Below, in pieces: positions 8,274 to 17,089 of a stretch of 64,000 nucleotides of DNA. Source of the stretch: Streptomyces tsukubensis (GTDB taxonomy: Bacteria > Actinomycetota > Actinomycetes > Streptomycetales > Streptomycetaceae); the NCBI RefSeq assembly GCF_009296025.1, contig NZ_CP045178.1, positions 5,704,001-5,768,000 on the forward strand. The letters are read 5' to 3'. The notes beneath the pieces are model-generated. The model had not been told where the DNA came from and did no database searches. It was given only the letters and a program-made list of their open reading frames with translations. The stretch's first letter is position 1; every line of letters starts with the position of its first letter. The position numbers and the translations under genes were made by a program.

Positions 8274-9389
8274 ATGACGACGACAGCGCCTCCCACCACC
8301 GTGGTGAGCTTCGACCAGGTCACGAAGGGCTTCGGAGAGGTCCGGGCCGTGGACGACCTCTCCCTCACACTCCACCCCGGCGAGACCGTGGCCCTCCTCG
8401 GCCCGAACGGGGCGGGCAAATCCACCACCCTCGACCTGCTGCTCGGCCTGCGCCGCCCCGACACGGGCACCGTCAAGGTCTTCGGCACCGAGCCCGAGCG
8501 GGCCATCGCCGCAGGCCACGTCGGTGCCATGCTCCAGAGCGGCGGCCTGATGGACGAGGTGACCGTACGCGAACTGGTCAAGCTGGCAGTGGCCCTGCAC
8601 CCCAGGCCCTACGCCGTCAATGACGTTCTGACCGCTGCGGGCATCTCCCAGATAGCAGAGCGGAAGGTCAACAAGCTCTCCGGCGGTCAGGAACAGCGCG
8701 TCAGGTTCGCGCTCGCCACGGCGGGCGCCAACGACCTGATCGTCCTGGACGAGCCCACCACCGGCATGGACGTCACCAGCCGCCAGGCGTTCTGGGCGAC
8801 CATGCGCGAACAGGCGGACCAGGGCCGCGCGGTGCTGTTCGCCACCCACTACCTGGAGGAGGCCGACGCCATAGCGGACCGCGTCCTCGTGATGCACAGG
8901 GGACGGCTGCTCGCCGACGGCACCGCGGCGGAGATCAAGGCGAAGGCCGGGGCCCGCAGGATCGGCTTCGACCTCGCTGAGCCGGTCGGCCCCGCCGCGG
9001 AGACCGCGCTGCGCGCCCTGCCGTTCCTGTCCCGTATCGACATCTCGGGCCACTCGGTCCGCATCCAGTCCCACGACGCGGACGCCACCGTGCACGCCCT
9101 GTACGGGCTGGGCGGCGAGATCTACCCCCGCAACCTCGAAGTGGCCGGCCTCGGCCTCGAACAGGCCTTCGTGGCGATCACTTCGGCGGAGGACAGCAGG
9201 ACGGGCTCGGGGACGGGCACAGCGGCGGGCTCCGGGCCGGGCGGGAGCGAGGGGGCCCAGGGCATCGGTATCCCGGGCGACGGAATGCGGGAGAGCGGGT
9301 TCCGGAGCCGGGGCGGCCACGTTGACGACAACACGACGAGCGGTGCCGTGCAGGGCGACCGCGCCGACAAGGAGGCAAGGTCCGCATGA
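8274..9389 (+). CDS. ABC transporter ATP-binding protein
   Basis: The nucleotide-binding subunit of an ABC-2 type exporter, 371 residues. Walker A (GPNGAGKST) lies at 43-51, the signature LSGGQ at 135-139 and Walker B (LIVLDEP) at 155-161, with the switch His in ATHYLEEAD. After the ATPase core (~to 300) there is a ~70-residue Gly/Ser/Thr-rich tail. Its stop overlaps the permease start by four bases. It is the first gene of a four-gene operon (ATPase, permease, kinase, regulator) of the kind that senses membrane or antibiotic stress. The substrate is unknown. Confidence 0.92.
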   Translation: MTTTAPPTTVVSFDQVTKGFGEVRAVDDLSLTLHPGETVALLGPNGAGKSTTLDLLLGLRRPDTGTVKVFGTEPERAIAAGHVGAMLQSGGLMDEVTVRELVKLAVALHPRPYAVNDVLTAAGISQIAERKVNKLSGGQEQRVRFALATAGANDLIVLDEPTTGMDVTSRQAFWATMREQADQGRAVLFATHYLEEADAIADRVLVMHRGRLLADGTAAEIKAKAGARRIGFDLAEPVGPAAETALRALPFLSRIDISGHSVRIQSHDADATVHALYGLGGEIYPRNLEVAGLGLEQAFVAITSAEDSRTGSGTGTAAGSGPGGSEGAQGIGIPGDGMRESGFRSRGGHVDDNTTSGAVQGDRADKEARSA

Positions 9390-10126
9390 ACGCGCTGGTC
9401 AAGCTGGAGATCACCCGCGCACTGCGCAACAAGAAGTTCGTCTTCTTCTCCGTCCTCTACCCGGCCGGGCTGTTCCTGCTGATCACGGCGGGCCAGGGCA
9501 ACTCCACGAAGGTCGACGGCAGCGGCCTGGGCGTACCCGCCTTCCTGATGGTCTCCATGGCGTCGTTCGGCGCGCTCACCGCCGTACTCATGGGCAACAG
9601 CGAACGCATCGCGAAGGAGCGGGAGAAGGGCTGGGTCCGCCAGCTCCGGCTCACGGCTCTGCCGGGCCACGGTTACGTGATCGGCAAGATCGCCAGCGCG
9701 GCCGTGGTGAGCCTGCCCTCGATCGTCGTGGTCTTCCTGGTCGGCGCCGTCGTCAAGGGCGTTCGCCTCGACGCCTGGGAGTGGCTGGCCCTGGTCGGGG
9801 TCATCTGGGCGGGCAGCCTCGTCTTCGCCGCCCTCGGGGTCGCCATCGGATACGTTGCCTCGGGTGACGCCGTACGCCCCCTCACGATGATCATCTATTT
9901 CGGCCTGTCCGTCCTGGGCGGCCTCTGGATGCCCACGACGGTCTTCCCCGGGTGGCTGCGGAACATCGCCGACTGGACGCCCACCCACGCCTACGCGGGT
10001 CTGGGCCGCGCCATCGAACTGGGCAACGGCCCGCACCTCAGGGACGTCCTGCTTCTCCTCGTCTACCTGCTGGTCTTCGCGGGTGGCGCGGCGAGGCTGT
10101 ACCGGAAGGACACGCTGAAGGCGTGA
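9386..10126 (+). CDS. ABC-2 type transporter permease
   Basis: The 246-residue integral membrane protein has about six transmembrane segments beginning with KKFVFFSVLYPAGLFLLI. The motif ERIAKEREKGWVRQLRLTALPGHGYVIGK is characteristic of ABC2_membrane/NatB-like permeases. It overlaps both neighbours (ATGA with the ATPase, GTGA with the kinase), so it is the partner of the ATPase at 8274 and is coexpressed with the two-component system. Drug or lipid export is likely; the substrate is not predictable. Confidence 0.9.
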   Translation: MNALVKLEITRALRNKKFVFFSVLYPAGLFLLITAGQGNSTKVDGSGLGVPAFLMVSMASFGALTAVLMGNSERIAKEREKGWVRQLRLTALPGHGYVIGKIASAAVVSLPSIVVVFLVGAVVKGVRLDAWEWLALVGVIWAGSLVFAALGVAIGYVASGDAVRPLTMIIYFGLSVLGGLWMPTTVFPGWLRNIADWTPTHAYAGLGRAIELGNGPHLRDVLLLLVYLLVFAGGAARLYRKDTLKA

Positions 10127-11394
10127 ACGCGAGCAGGGGTGTGAGGGTGACGAAGGGCCTGCGGTCGTCGTGGGCCCGAGGCGGCGACGGCCACGAGGAG
10201 CCGGCGGGGGAGGAGACGGGGCCGGCCTCCGGCCGGGGCCCGTGGGCTCCGGGCAGGATACCGATCGGCCGGCGCGACACCGCCGTGAAGATGCTGTGGA
10301 TCGGTGTCTGGCTGGTGTTCTTCACCGACCCTGTCCACGACCTCCTCCATCAGCCGCGTGCCACCGGCACCGCCGTGTGGGCCTGGACGGGGACGGCGGC
10401 CTTCCTCGTCGGCTACCTCATGCTTGTCTTCCGTTACACGGCGAGGCCGCTGGCGGGGGCGGCCGGGCGGCTGACCCTCGTCGGGCTGTTCGTCCTCGCG
10501 GTCCTCCTCGTCGGCACGCTGGGCGAATCGTGGCTGGTGCTCTTCGTCTACGTCTGCGTCTCCATCGGCGCCACGATGCCCATCGGACCGGCGAACGTGC
10601 TGATCCCGGCGGCCGCGGCGGTAATGGCCGGCCTCGCTCTGGTGGTCCGTGCGAACCCAGGTTTCGGCCTGATCGGATCCGCACTGCTCGCCGGCTTCGC
10701 GATGACCGGGGTGCGCAGGCTCGTCCGCACGACGGTGGAACTGCGGCAGGCCAGAGCCACCGTCGCGCAACTCGCCGCCAACGAGGAGCGGCTGCGGCTC
10801 GCCAGGGACCTGCACGACCTGCTGGGGCACTCGCTCTCCCTGATCACCCTCAAGAGCGAACTGGCCGGCCGCATGCTGCCCGCAAGGGTCGACGACGCCC
10901 GCCAACAGGTGGCGGAGATCGAACAGGTCAGCAGACAGGCGCTGGTGGACGTCAGGGAGGCGGTGAGCGGCTACCGCAGGCCGAGCCTCGCCGGGGAACT
11001 CGCGGGGGCAAAGAGCGCGCTCGGGGCGGCCGGGATCGCCGCCGACCTGCCCGCGCAGCCGCCCTCCCGCGACCTGGCCCCCGAGCGCGAGGGGGTGCTC
11101 GCCTGGGTGCTGCGGGAGGCGGTCACCAACGTCGTACGCCACAGTGGCGCGCGTCGCTGTACGGTCACCTTCGCCGTACGGCAGACACTGGACGGCCCGT
11201 TCCTCGAACTACGGGTGGCCGACGACGGCGAAGGGCCCTCGGGGGCGTACTACGGCAACGGCCTCACCGGCATCACGGAACGCCTCACGGCGGCGGGCGG
11301 GGCCTTGGAGACGGGGTCGGTGTTCACCGCACGAGGCAGGCGCGGGACGGGTTTCCTGCTCACCGCGCGGGTCCCTCTAGGATCCGCACCATGA
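10123..11394 (+). CDS. two-component sensor histidine kinase, DesK/HisKA_3 type
   Basis: This 423-residue protein has an N-terminal polar stretch of about 50 residues, then four to five transmembrane helices (about 58-200), a coiled linker, and the HisKA_3 domain with RLARDLHDLLGH, where His231 is the phosphorylation site. The HATPase part contains LREAVTNVVRHS (N box), DDGEGP and GTGFLLTARV. The GTG at 10123 is chosen because it overlaps the permease stop as GTGA. GTG codons at 10141 and 10147, behind gcagggg, are alternatives. It signals to the regulator encoded immediately downstream. Confidence 0.88.
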   Translation: MNASRGVRVTKGLRSSWARGGDGHEEPAGEETGPASGRGPWAPGRIPIGRRDTAVKMLWIGVWLVFFTDPVHDLLHQPRATGTAVWAWTGTAAFLVGYLMLVFRYTARPLAGAAGRLTLVGLFVLAVLLVGTLGESWLVLFVYVCVSIGATMPIGPANVLIPAAAAVMAGLALVVRANPGFGLIGSALLAGFAMTGVRRLVRTTVELRQARATVAQLAANEERLRLARDLHDLLGHSLSLITLKSELAGRMLPARVDDARQQVAEIEQVSRQALVDVREAVSGYRRPSLAGELAGAKSALGAAGIAADLPAQPPSRDLAPEREGVLAWVLREAVTNVVRHSGARRCTVTFAVRQTLDGPFLELRVADDGEGPSGAYYGNGLTGITERLTAAGGALETGSVFTARGRRGTGFLLTARVPLGSAP

Positions 11395-12143
11395 ATACCG
11401 GCACCTCCGCGAACACCGAGGACGACGCGAACACCGGCACCTCCGCGAACACCGAGGACGACGCGAACACCGGCACCTCCGCGAACACCGGGGACGAGCC
11501 GGCCGAGAGCGTCGGCGACGGCGCGCGGCCCGGCGGCCCCGTCCGGCTGCTGCTGGCCGAGGACCAGTCGATGGTCCGTGAGGCCCTCGCGGCCCTGCTC
11601 GGCCTGGAGGACGACCTGGAGGTCGTCGCCCAAGTGGCCCGCGGCGACGAAGTGGTCGAAGCGGTACGGGAGAACGCCGTGGACGTGGCCCTGCTCGACA
11701 TCGAGATGCCCGGCATGACGGGGCTGGACGCGGCGGAGGCCCTGCACGGCGAGTTTCCCGCGGTGCGGATCGTCGTACTGACCACCTTCGGCCGCCCCGG
11801 TTACCTGCGCCGTGCGATGGAGGCGGGCGCCGACGCGTTCCTCGTCAAGGACGCCCCCGCGGCGCAGCTCGCGCGGGCGGTCCGCCAGGTCCTCGCGGGC
11901 GAGAAGGTCATCGACCCGACGCTGGCGGCCGCCGCGTTGGCCGGGGGCGCGAACCCGCTGACCGAGCGCGAGGCGGACATCCTGCGCGCGGCGGAGGACG
12001 GAGCGTCCAACGCGGAACTGGCCGCCGCCCTCCACCTCTCGCAGGGCACCGTGCGCAACTACCTCTCGACGGCGATCCAGAAACTGGCGGCACGCAACCG
12101 GGCGGAGGCGGTACGGATCGCGCGGCAGAAAGGGTGGCTGTAG
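11391..12143 (+). CDS. response regulator, NarL/DesR family, with repeat-extended N-terminus
   Basis: The receiver domain begins at VRLLLAEDQSMVREAL (about residue 49). Phospho-acceptor Asp103 lies in LLDIEMPG, and the Thr/Lys pair lies in VLTTF and VKDA. A LuxR-type helix-turn-helix (LTEREADILRAAEDGASNAELAAALHLSQGTVRNYL) ends the protein. It has 250 residues, about 50 more than usual for the family, because the N-terminus carries three tandem 12-residue units NTGTSANTEDDA. The ATG overlaps the kinase stop (ATGA). The family-typical start would fall near residue 49, but no suitable start codon with a ribosome site is obvious there. Confidence 0.9.
   Translation: MNTGTSANTEDDANTGTSANTEDDANTGTSANTGDEPAESVGDGARPGGPVRLLLAEDQSMVREALAALLGLEDDLEVVAQVARGDEVVEAVRENAVDVALLDIEMPGMTGLDAAEALHGEFPAVRIVVLTTFGRPGYLRRAMEAGADAFLVKDAPAAQLARAVRQVLAGEKVIDPTLAAAALAGGANPLTEREADILRAAEDGASNAELAAALHLSQGTVRNYLSTAIQKLAARNRAEAVRIARQKGWL
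11394..11501 (+). repeat. three tandem 36-bp units inside the response-regulator gene
   Basis: Codons 2-37 comprise three copies of a 36-bp unit (11394-11429, 11430-11465, 11466-11501). The first two encode the same 12 residues and the third diverges at its end. The unit length is a multiple of three, so copy-number change keeps the frame. Confidence 0.85.
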
Positions 12144-12187
12144 TCCCTCGCTGACCGGCACCCGCGCCGATCCGGTTCGGCGGGCCC

Positions 12188-13033
12188 TCAGTTGAGCCGC
12201 GCCCGGGACCGCCTCCCCTGTCCCCGCAACCGCTCCGCCGCCTCGGGCGACACCCCCTCGACCACCTCCGCGTACGCCTCGAACTCCGCCGCCGCCGTCA
12301 GGAAGTCGCCGCGCCTGAGCAGCAGTTGAGCGCGGTCGTAGCGGAGCTTGGCCGGGTGGGCGGGGAGGAGCAGGGCCAGTTCGACCGACCACAGGGAGAC
12401 GTCGGTCCGTTCGGGGCGGGCGGCGGCCCACGCCGTGATGTTGTTCAGGACGCGGCGTACGACGTCGAGTGCGGGGGCCGGACTCAGCATCGCGGCGTCG
12501 AGGCCCCCGCCCGTGGCGCCCTTGACCAGGACCCCGGCCTCCCCCTCGCCGAGTACGCGGCCCCCGGCGAACGGGTCGGCCAGCACCTGGTCCTCGGGCG
12601 GGCCGAAACCCACGACGAAGTGGCCCGGCAGCGCCACGCCGTGCACCGGCGCGCCCGCCCTGCGCGCGACCTCCATCCACACCACGGAGAGCAGGATCGG
12701 CAGGCCCCTGCGGCGGCGCAGGACGACGTGGAGCAGGGACGAGCCCAGCCGGTCGTAGTCGGCGGGCGTGCCGTGGAAGCCGTACTCGGAGCCCAGCACC
12801 CCCGACAGGGCCTCGGCCCAGGCGCGTGGGGAGCCGGGGCGGTACGGGACGAGGCCGGCCAGCCGGTCCAGTTCGGTCTGGGCGGCGTCCAGCCCCGCCT
12901 CGTCCAGGTCGGGGTCGGCCTCGGCGCCGATCAGCAGGCAGAGCAGGGAGAGGTCGGGCCGCTCGGCGCGGGCCTCCCGCGCGAACCTCTCCCGCCACCG
13001 CGCGGACGGCGGGGACGGCTGTGCGGAATTCAT
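12188..13033 (-). CDS. SirB1/transglutaminase-like family protein
   Basis: The 281-residue protein matches the SirB1-type N-terminal domain: SLLCLLIGAEADPDLDEAGLD, then RLGSSLLHVVLRRRRGLPILLSVVWMEVARRAGAPVHGVALPGHFVVG, with the conserved GLP and PGHF motifs. C-terminal helices resemble the tetratricopeptide-like tail of the family (LLRRGDFLTAAAEFEAY). The biochemical activity of SirB1-type proteins is not established. It is convergent with the response regulator (45-base gap) and lies downstream of the acetyltransferase on the same strand. Confidence 0.85.
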   Translation of the reverse strand: MNSAQPSPPSARWRERFAREARAERPDLSLLCLLIGAEADPDLDEAGLDAAQTELDRLAGLVPYRPGSPRAWAEALSGVLGSEYGFHGTPADYDRLGSSLLHVVLRRRRGLPILLSVVWMEVARRAGAPVHGVALPGHFVVGFGPPEDQVLADPFAGGRVLGEGEAGVLVKGATGGGLDAAMLSPAPALDVVRRVLNNITAWAAARPERTDVSLWSVELALLLPAHPAKLRYDRAQLLLRRGDFLTAAAEFEAYAEVVEGVSPEAAERLRGQGRRSRARLN

Positions 13034-13131
13034 AACTGCCTCAAGGGTCCGGAGGACTGCGCGGTCTTTTCGGGTGTCCGTTCAGTCCAAGTGTCCGTCC
13101 ACTCGGCCGGAGGCGGAGCGACCGCGTCAGG

Positions 13132-13245
13132 GAAGCCCGGAGCGGCCGGGTCGGAGAAGCCCGGAGCGGCCGGGTCGGAGAAGCCCGGAACGGGGCCGGG
13201 TCGCAGGAGCCCGGAGCGGCCGGGTCAGGAGAGCCCGGAGCGGCC
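13132..13245. repeat. tandem 24-bp repeats in intergenic spacer
   Basis: Units of 24 bases beginning gaagcccggagcggccgggt occur twice exactly (13132-13155, 13156-13179), followed by three diverged copies to 13245. They fill most of the gap between the acetyltransferase stop and the SirB1-type start and encode nothing convincing. They may be a mutational microsatellite. Confidence 0.8.
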
Positions 13246-13267
13246 GTCGCACCGGGCACCCACCGCG

Positions 13268-14290
13268 TCAGGAGCCCATGTACCGGTAATGGTGGTAGCG
13301 GTGGTGCACCGCGAAGCCCAGACGGTCGTAGAGGGCGAGCGCGCCCGTGTTGTCCGACTCGACCTGGAGCCACGACGCGGACGCGCCCTCGTCCAGGGCC
13401 TGCCGAGCCAGGGCGGCCATCACCAGGGAGGCGAGCCCCTCACGGCGGCGGGCGGCCGCGACCTCGACGGCCGCGAAACCGGCCCACCTGCCGTCCACGA
13501 CGCACCTGCCGATCGCCGTCGCCGACGCCTCGGGGGACTCGCCGGGCACCGTCGCGAACCACGTCGAAGCGCCGCTGCCGAGCACCCGCAGCACCCCGGG
13601 CGAGACGGCCCCGGCCGAGGAGGCGCGGTTGTACCGTCCCAGCCAGTGGGTGTCGGGCTGCCGTGCCATGGCCACCCCGTCGAGGCGGGCGGCGTCCTCG
13701 GCGTCGGCGAGCGGCGCCAGCGGGCCGACCATCACGTTGGCGGAGACCTCACGGCGCCAGCCGCGCTCCTCCAGCCGCGCCGACAGCACCTCATGGGTGG
13801 AGTCGGCGCCGGTGGACGTCTGGATGTACGCGGGCAGCCCACGCCGTCCGTACCAGTCCACGACCCGCTCCAGCGCCTGGTCGAGCGGGACCCCGGGCTC
13901 CCCGGCGACCAGCACGGAATTGGCGCGGCGGGTGAAACCCTCGGAGGCCCGCAGAACCCAGTCCCCGAGCCCCTCGCTCTCCAGAGGCTGCCACGCCCCG
14001 GCCTGGGCCCTGGCCAGCTCGGGGAAGGTGGCGGAGGGGCCACGCCTGCGGGCCGGCGCGGTCGGTACGGGCTTGCCCGCGACGAGCGCCGTCTCCTCGA
14101 TCCGGACGCTGTCACCGGTTCTTCGGGTGATGAGAAGTACGCCGTCGTTCCAGGATGTGAGAATCCCCACCGTGTCGGTGAACTTCGCCCCGTCGTGTCC
14201 CGGCTCGACCACACTACGAACCGAGACACGTTTTCCCACGTCAGAACTATTGATGCGGACCTCAAGCCGTCCGCCTACGGTGAATTCCAC
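13268..14290 (-). CDS. GNAT family N-acetyltransferase (Rv0428c-like)
   Basis: The protein has about 340 residues. An N-terminal SH3-like part (EFTVGGRLEVRINSSDVGKRVSVRS) is followed by a linker and a C-terminal GNAT domain with the acetyl-CoA loop AAARRREGLASLVMAAL and the late motif WLQVESDNTGALALYDRLGFAVHHRYHYR. The acceptor substrate is unknown. The GTG at 14290 is preferred because AGGAGG lies upstream and it begins the family-conserved EFTVGG; the ATG at 14320 is the alternative. It is divergent from the ferredoxin gene and shares its 140-base promoter region. Confidence 0.85.
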   Translation of the reverse strand: MEFTVGGRLEVRINSSDVGKRVSVRSVVEPGHDGAKFTDTVGILTSWNDGVLLITRRTGDSVRIEETALVAGKPVPTAPARRRGPSATFPELARAQAGAWQPLESEGLGDWVLRASEGFTRRANSVLVAGEPGVPLDQALERVVDWYGRRGLPAYIQTSTGADSTHEVLSARLEERGWRREVSANVMVGPLAPLADAEDAARLDGVAMARQPDTHWLGRYNRASSAGAVSPGVLRVLGSGASTWFATVPGESPEASATAIGRCVVDGRWAGFAAVEVAAARRREGLASLVMAALARQALDEGASASWLQVESDNTGALALYDRLGFAVHHRYHHYRYMGS

Positions 14291-14432
14291 AGAGTAGACC
14301 GCCCCTCCTGTTCGGATCATGCCCAGGACCGGAGATACTAGATGCGGGCATCGACGACGCCGCGCTCCCGTGCGCCAGGCGGCGGGAGCCTGAAGACGGC
14401 CCGCCAGCGCCCTATCGAGGAGGAACGACAGC

Positions 14433-14753
14433 GTGACCTACGTCATCGCGCAGCCTTGTGTCGACGTCAAGGACAAGGCGTGCATCGAGGAATGCCCGGT
14501 CGACTGCATCTACGAGGGCCAGCGGTCCTTGTACATCCACCCGGACGAATGCGTCGACTGCGGAGCCTGCGAGCCGGTTTGCCCGGTCGAGGCGATCTTC
14601 TACGAGGACGACACCCCGGACGAGTGGAAGGACTACTACAAGGCGAACGTCGAGTTCTTCGACGAGCTGGGCTCGCCCGGCGGTGCCAGCAAGCTCGGTC
14701 TCATCGAGCGTGACCACCCCTTCGTCGCCGCGCTGCCGCCGCAGAACCAGTGA
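14433..14753 (+). CDS. fdxA: 7Fe ferredoxin
   Basis: An electron-transfer protein of 106 residues. Cys9, Cys17, Cys21 and Cys25 form the first cluster motif and C-x2-C-x2-C-x3-CP at 40-51 forms the second, a pattern typical of actinobacterial 3Fe-4S/4Fe-4S ferredoxins. The acidic C-terminal half (FYEDDTPDEWKDYYKANVEFFDELGSPGG) is family-specific. The GTG start has AGGAGGAA upstream. dapC follows, an arrangement shared with mycobacteria, but a hairpin lies between them. Confidence 0.95.
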   Translation: MTYVIAQPCVDVKDKACIEECPVDCIYEGQRSLYIHPDECVDCGACEPVCPVEAIFYEDDTPDEWKDYYKANVEFFDELGSPGGASKLGLIERDHPFVAALPPQNQ

Positions 14754-14858
14754 CGCGTGTGTGACCGCGCCGCCCGCCTCCCCGAGGCGTGCGCGCGGCG
14801 GTGACACAGTGAACCGCCAGGACCCGGGTGTCAGGTCCGGTTCCGACGACAACGCCCT

Positions 14859-14891
14859 CGGTCCCGCCGGTGTACGACGCCGGCGGGACCG
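14859..14891 (+). terminator. hairpin terminator after fdxA
   Basis: A perfect 12-base stem cggtcccgccgg / ccggcgggaccg with a 9-base loop lies about 105 bases after the ferredoxin stop and 74 bases before dapC. No T-tract follows, as is common in streptomycetes. Confidence 0.65.
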
Positions 14892-14964
14892 ACGCGTTAA
14901 CGGGCCGGCACCTCGCGGTCCCTCCCCGCGCCCCATGCAGGAACAGCAGGAAAGAGCGATCGTT

Positions 14965-16056
14965 TTGGCAGTCTCAGACCTTCTGCCGGTCTTCCCCTGG
15001 GACAAGCTGGAGTCCTACAAGGCGACAGCGGCCGCCCACCCGGACGGCATCGTGGACCTGTCCGTCGGCACGCCGGTCGACCCGGTGCCCGAGCTGGTCC
15101 AGAAGGCGCTGGTGGACGGCGCCGACTCGCCCGGCTATCCGACCGTGTGGGGCACGCCCGCGCTGCGTGACGCGATCGTCTCCTGGTGCGAGCGGCGGCT
15201 CGGCGCGCACGGCCTGACCCACCACCACGTCCTGCCCGTCGTCGGCTCCAAGGAACTCGTGGCCTGGGCCCCGACCCAGCTCGGCCTCGGCCCGGGGGAC
15301 CGTGTGGCGTACCCGCGCCTCGCCTACCCGACGTACGAGGTGGGCGCCCGGCTGGCCCGCGCCGATCACGAGGTCTACGACGACCCGACGGAGCTCGACC
15401 CGCGCGGCCTGAAGCTGCTGTGGCTCAACTCGCCGTCCAACCCCACCGGCCGCGTCCTGTCCAAGGACGAGCTGACGCGCATCGTGGCCTGGGCGCGCGA
15501 GCACGGGATCCTCGTCCTCAGCGACGAGTGCTACCTGGAACTCGGCTGGGACGCCGACCCGGTCTCCGTCCTCCACCCGGACGTCTGTGGCGGCTCCTAC
15601 GAGGGTGTCGTCGCCGTCCAGTCGCTCTCCAAGCGTTCCAACCTCGCCGGGTACCGCGCCGCGTTCCTCGCCGGTGACTCCGCGGTCCTCGGCGAACTGC
15701 TGAAGATCCGCAAGCACGGCGGAATGATGGCCCCGGCCCCCGTCCAGGCCGCGGCCGCCGCGGCCCTCGGCGACGACGTCCACGTACACGAACAGCGGGA
15801 GCGTTACACGGCCCGCCGCACCGCGCTGCGCGCCGCCCTGGTCGAGCACGGCTTCACCATCGAACACAGCGAGGCGGGCCTCTACCTGTGGGCCACCCGC
15901 GGCGAGTCCTGCTGGGACACGGTGGGTCATCTCGCCGGGCTCGGCATCCTTGTGGCCCCCGGCGATTTCTACGGTACGGCGGGGGAGCGGCACGTACGGG
16001 TGGCGCTCACCGCCTCCGACGAGCGAGTGGCCGCCGCGGTCGCGCGCCTGGCGTGA
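14965..16056 (+). CDS. dapC: succinyldiaminopimelate transaminase
   Basis: A PLP-dependent class I aminotransferase of 363 residues. It converts N-succinyl-2-amino-6-ketopimelate to succinyl-diaminopimelate in the lysine and peptidoglycan pathway. The Schiff-base lysine is Lys223 in SLSKRSNLAGYR; LNSPSNPTGRVL and SDECYLELGW supply other cofactor contacts. The TTG at 14965 is chosen because AGGAAAG lies upstream and the homologous N-terminus (VSDLLPVFPWDKLESYKATA) follows; an ATG at 14935 lacks a ribosome site. The partner enzyme DapE is encoded 2.4 kb downstream. Confidence 0.92.
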   Translation: MAVSDLLPVFPWDKLESYKATAAAHPDGIVDLSVGTPVDPVPELVQKALVDGADSPGYPTVWGTPALRDAIVSWCERRLGAHGLTHHHVLPVVGSKELVAWAPTQLGLGPGDRVAYPRLAYPTYEVGARLARADHEVYDDPTELDPRGLKLLWLNSPSNPTGRVLSKDELTRIVAWAREHGILVLSDECYLELGWDADPVSVLHPDVCGGSYEGVVAVQSLSKRSNLAGYRAAFLAGDSAVLGELLKIRKHGGMMAPAPVQAAAAAALGDDVHVHEQRERYTARRTALRAALVEHGFTIEHSEAGLYLWATRGESCWDTVGHLAGLGILVAPGDFYGTAGERHVRVALTASDERVAAAVARLA

Positions 16057-16142
16057 CGGGCTGAGTCCGGCTCGCCCGCCCGCGCGCTGCGGTGTGCGCG
16101 GGTCGCGGAGGGGCCGGTCACGGCGGACCGGCCGCGGACAGA

Positions 16143-16180
16143 CGGAAGACCCGGGGAGTTCGTGCTCCTCGGGTCTTCCG
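16143..16180. terminator. strong hairpin terminator after dapC
   Basis: The arms cggaagacccggggag (16143-16158) and ctcctcgggtcttccg (16165-16180) pair over 16 positions with one wobble and a six-base loop, followed by gtttctgtt. Opposing genes end on either side, so it probably works in both directions. Confidence 0.8.
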
Positions 16181-16189
16181 GTTTCTGTT

Positions 16190-16226
16190 GGGCGCCCGCT
16201 CCAGGGGGGAGAGGAAGCGGGCGCCC
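16190..16226. terminator. second hairpin in the convergent interval
   Basis: gggcgcccgct (16190-16200) pairs perfectly with agcgggcgccc (16216-16226), 11 bases with a 15-base loop, only ten bases after the previous hairpin. It likely ends leftward transcription of the secreted-protein gene. Confidence 0.65.
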
Positions 16227-16315
16227 GGTCTGTGTGCCCTCAGGGTGACCGGTAGAGGTCACGACGGCCGAAGGGGGTGCCGGCCGGGGTCAGGGGCAGG
16301 TGCGGAGAGGGCGGT

Positions 16316-16756
16316 TCAGCGGCCGCCGAGGGGCAGGCCGCCGAGGCTGCTGGCGGGCAGGCCGCCGCCGAGGCCCTTGGTGGGGAGGCCACCCTTGGTG
16401 GCGGTCTTGGCGGTGTCGCCGACCAGCGAGCCCGCGGTGCCGGCCAGGCCCCCCGCGGCCTTCTGGGCGGCGGGAGCCGCGGTCTTGCCCGCGTGGCCGA
16501 CGACCTTGCCCGCGGCGGGCACGCCCTGCTTCACGGCCTGGCTGCCGGCCTGGCCCGCGAGGCCCGTCACGTTCTGCGCCGCGCCGTCGACGGTGTTGCC
16601 GAGGCCCTCGCCGTCAAGGGCGGAGACACTGCCCAGGTCGGTGGAGGCGGGGAGTTCCACGGCGCTCGCGGAGCCGGCCGCACCGACCACGGGCGCCGCT
16701 CCAGCCGCGAGAAGCAGGGCTGCACGGGCGATCCGGCGGGTCAGGGGGAGGGACAT
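16316..16756 (-). CDS. secreted Ala/Gly-rich small protein
   Basis: The 146-residue protein has a classic Sec signal: basic start (MSLPLTRRIARA), hydrophobic core (ALLLAAGAAPVVGAAG) and probable cleavage after SASA (near residue 32). The mature part is low-complexity (Ala, Gly, Thr, Lys) with no cysteine or known domain. The ATG at 16756 has taggagc just upstream. The function is unknown; similar short secreted proteins occur widely in streptomycetes. It appears monocistronic between two hairpins and a long upstream spacer. Confidence 0.8.
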   Translation of the reverse strand: MSLPLTRRIARAALLLAAGAAPVVGAAGSASAVELPASTDLGSVSALDGEGLGNTVDGAAQNVTGLAGQAGSQAVKQGVPAAGKVVGHAGKTAAPAAQKAAGGLAGTAGSLVGDTAKTATKGGLPTKGLGGGLPASSLGGLPLGGR

Positions 16757-17089
16757 GATGCTCCTAAGACGGGAGGAAACGGTGGGGAGTTGGTCCGGGC
16801 TGGTCCGGCCCTCGGACGCAGTGATTACCGCTCGAAGCCGCTGAAGGTTGCGGTGCCGCAAGGTAAAGAGTTGGCAATGCGTCGCATAATCAGGTTCGGA
16901 TAAAAGCGGGCAAACGCTCCATGTGGTGGCCGGGTGCCGGAGGTGCGCCGACGGCTCGCAGCCCTTTGTTCGCAAGCCATCCGGGCGAGTCGAGGGCGCG
17001 TCACGACGGACGAGGGGAAACCCGCGGAAACGGGTGCCGGGAGCGCCGTTCCGGACCGGCTCCGTGCCCCTATCGAGTGAGGGTCCGTA
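16757..17089. other. gene-free spacer with possible leftward promoter
   Basis: This 333-base interval has an AT-richer core at 16860-16920. On the minus strand TTGCCC (16908-16913) and ATTATG (16885-16890) are separated by 17 bases, a weak -35/-10 pair for the secreted-protein gene with a leader of about 120 bases. No gene is seen. Confidence 0.35.
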
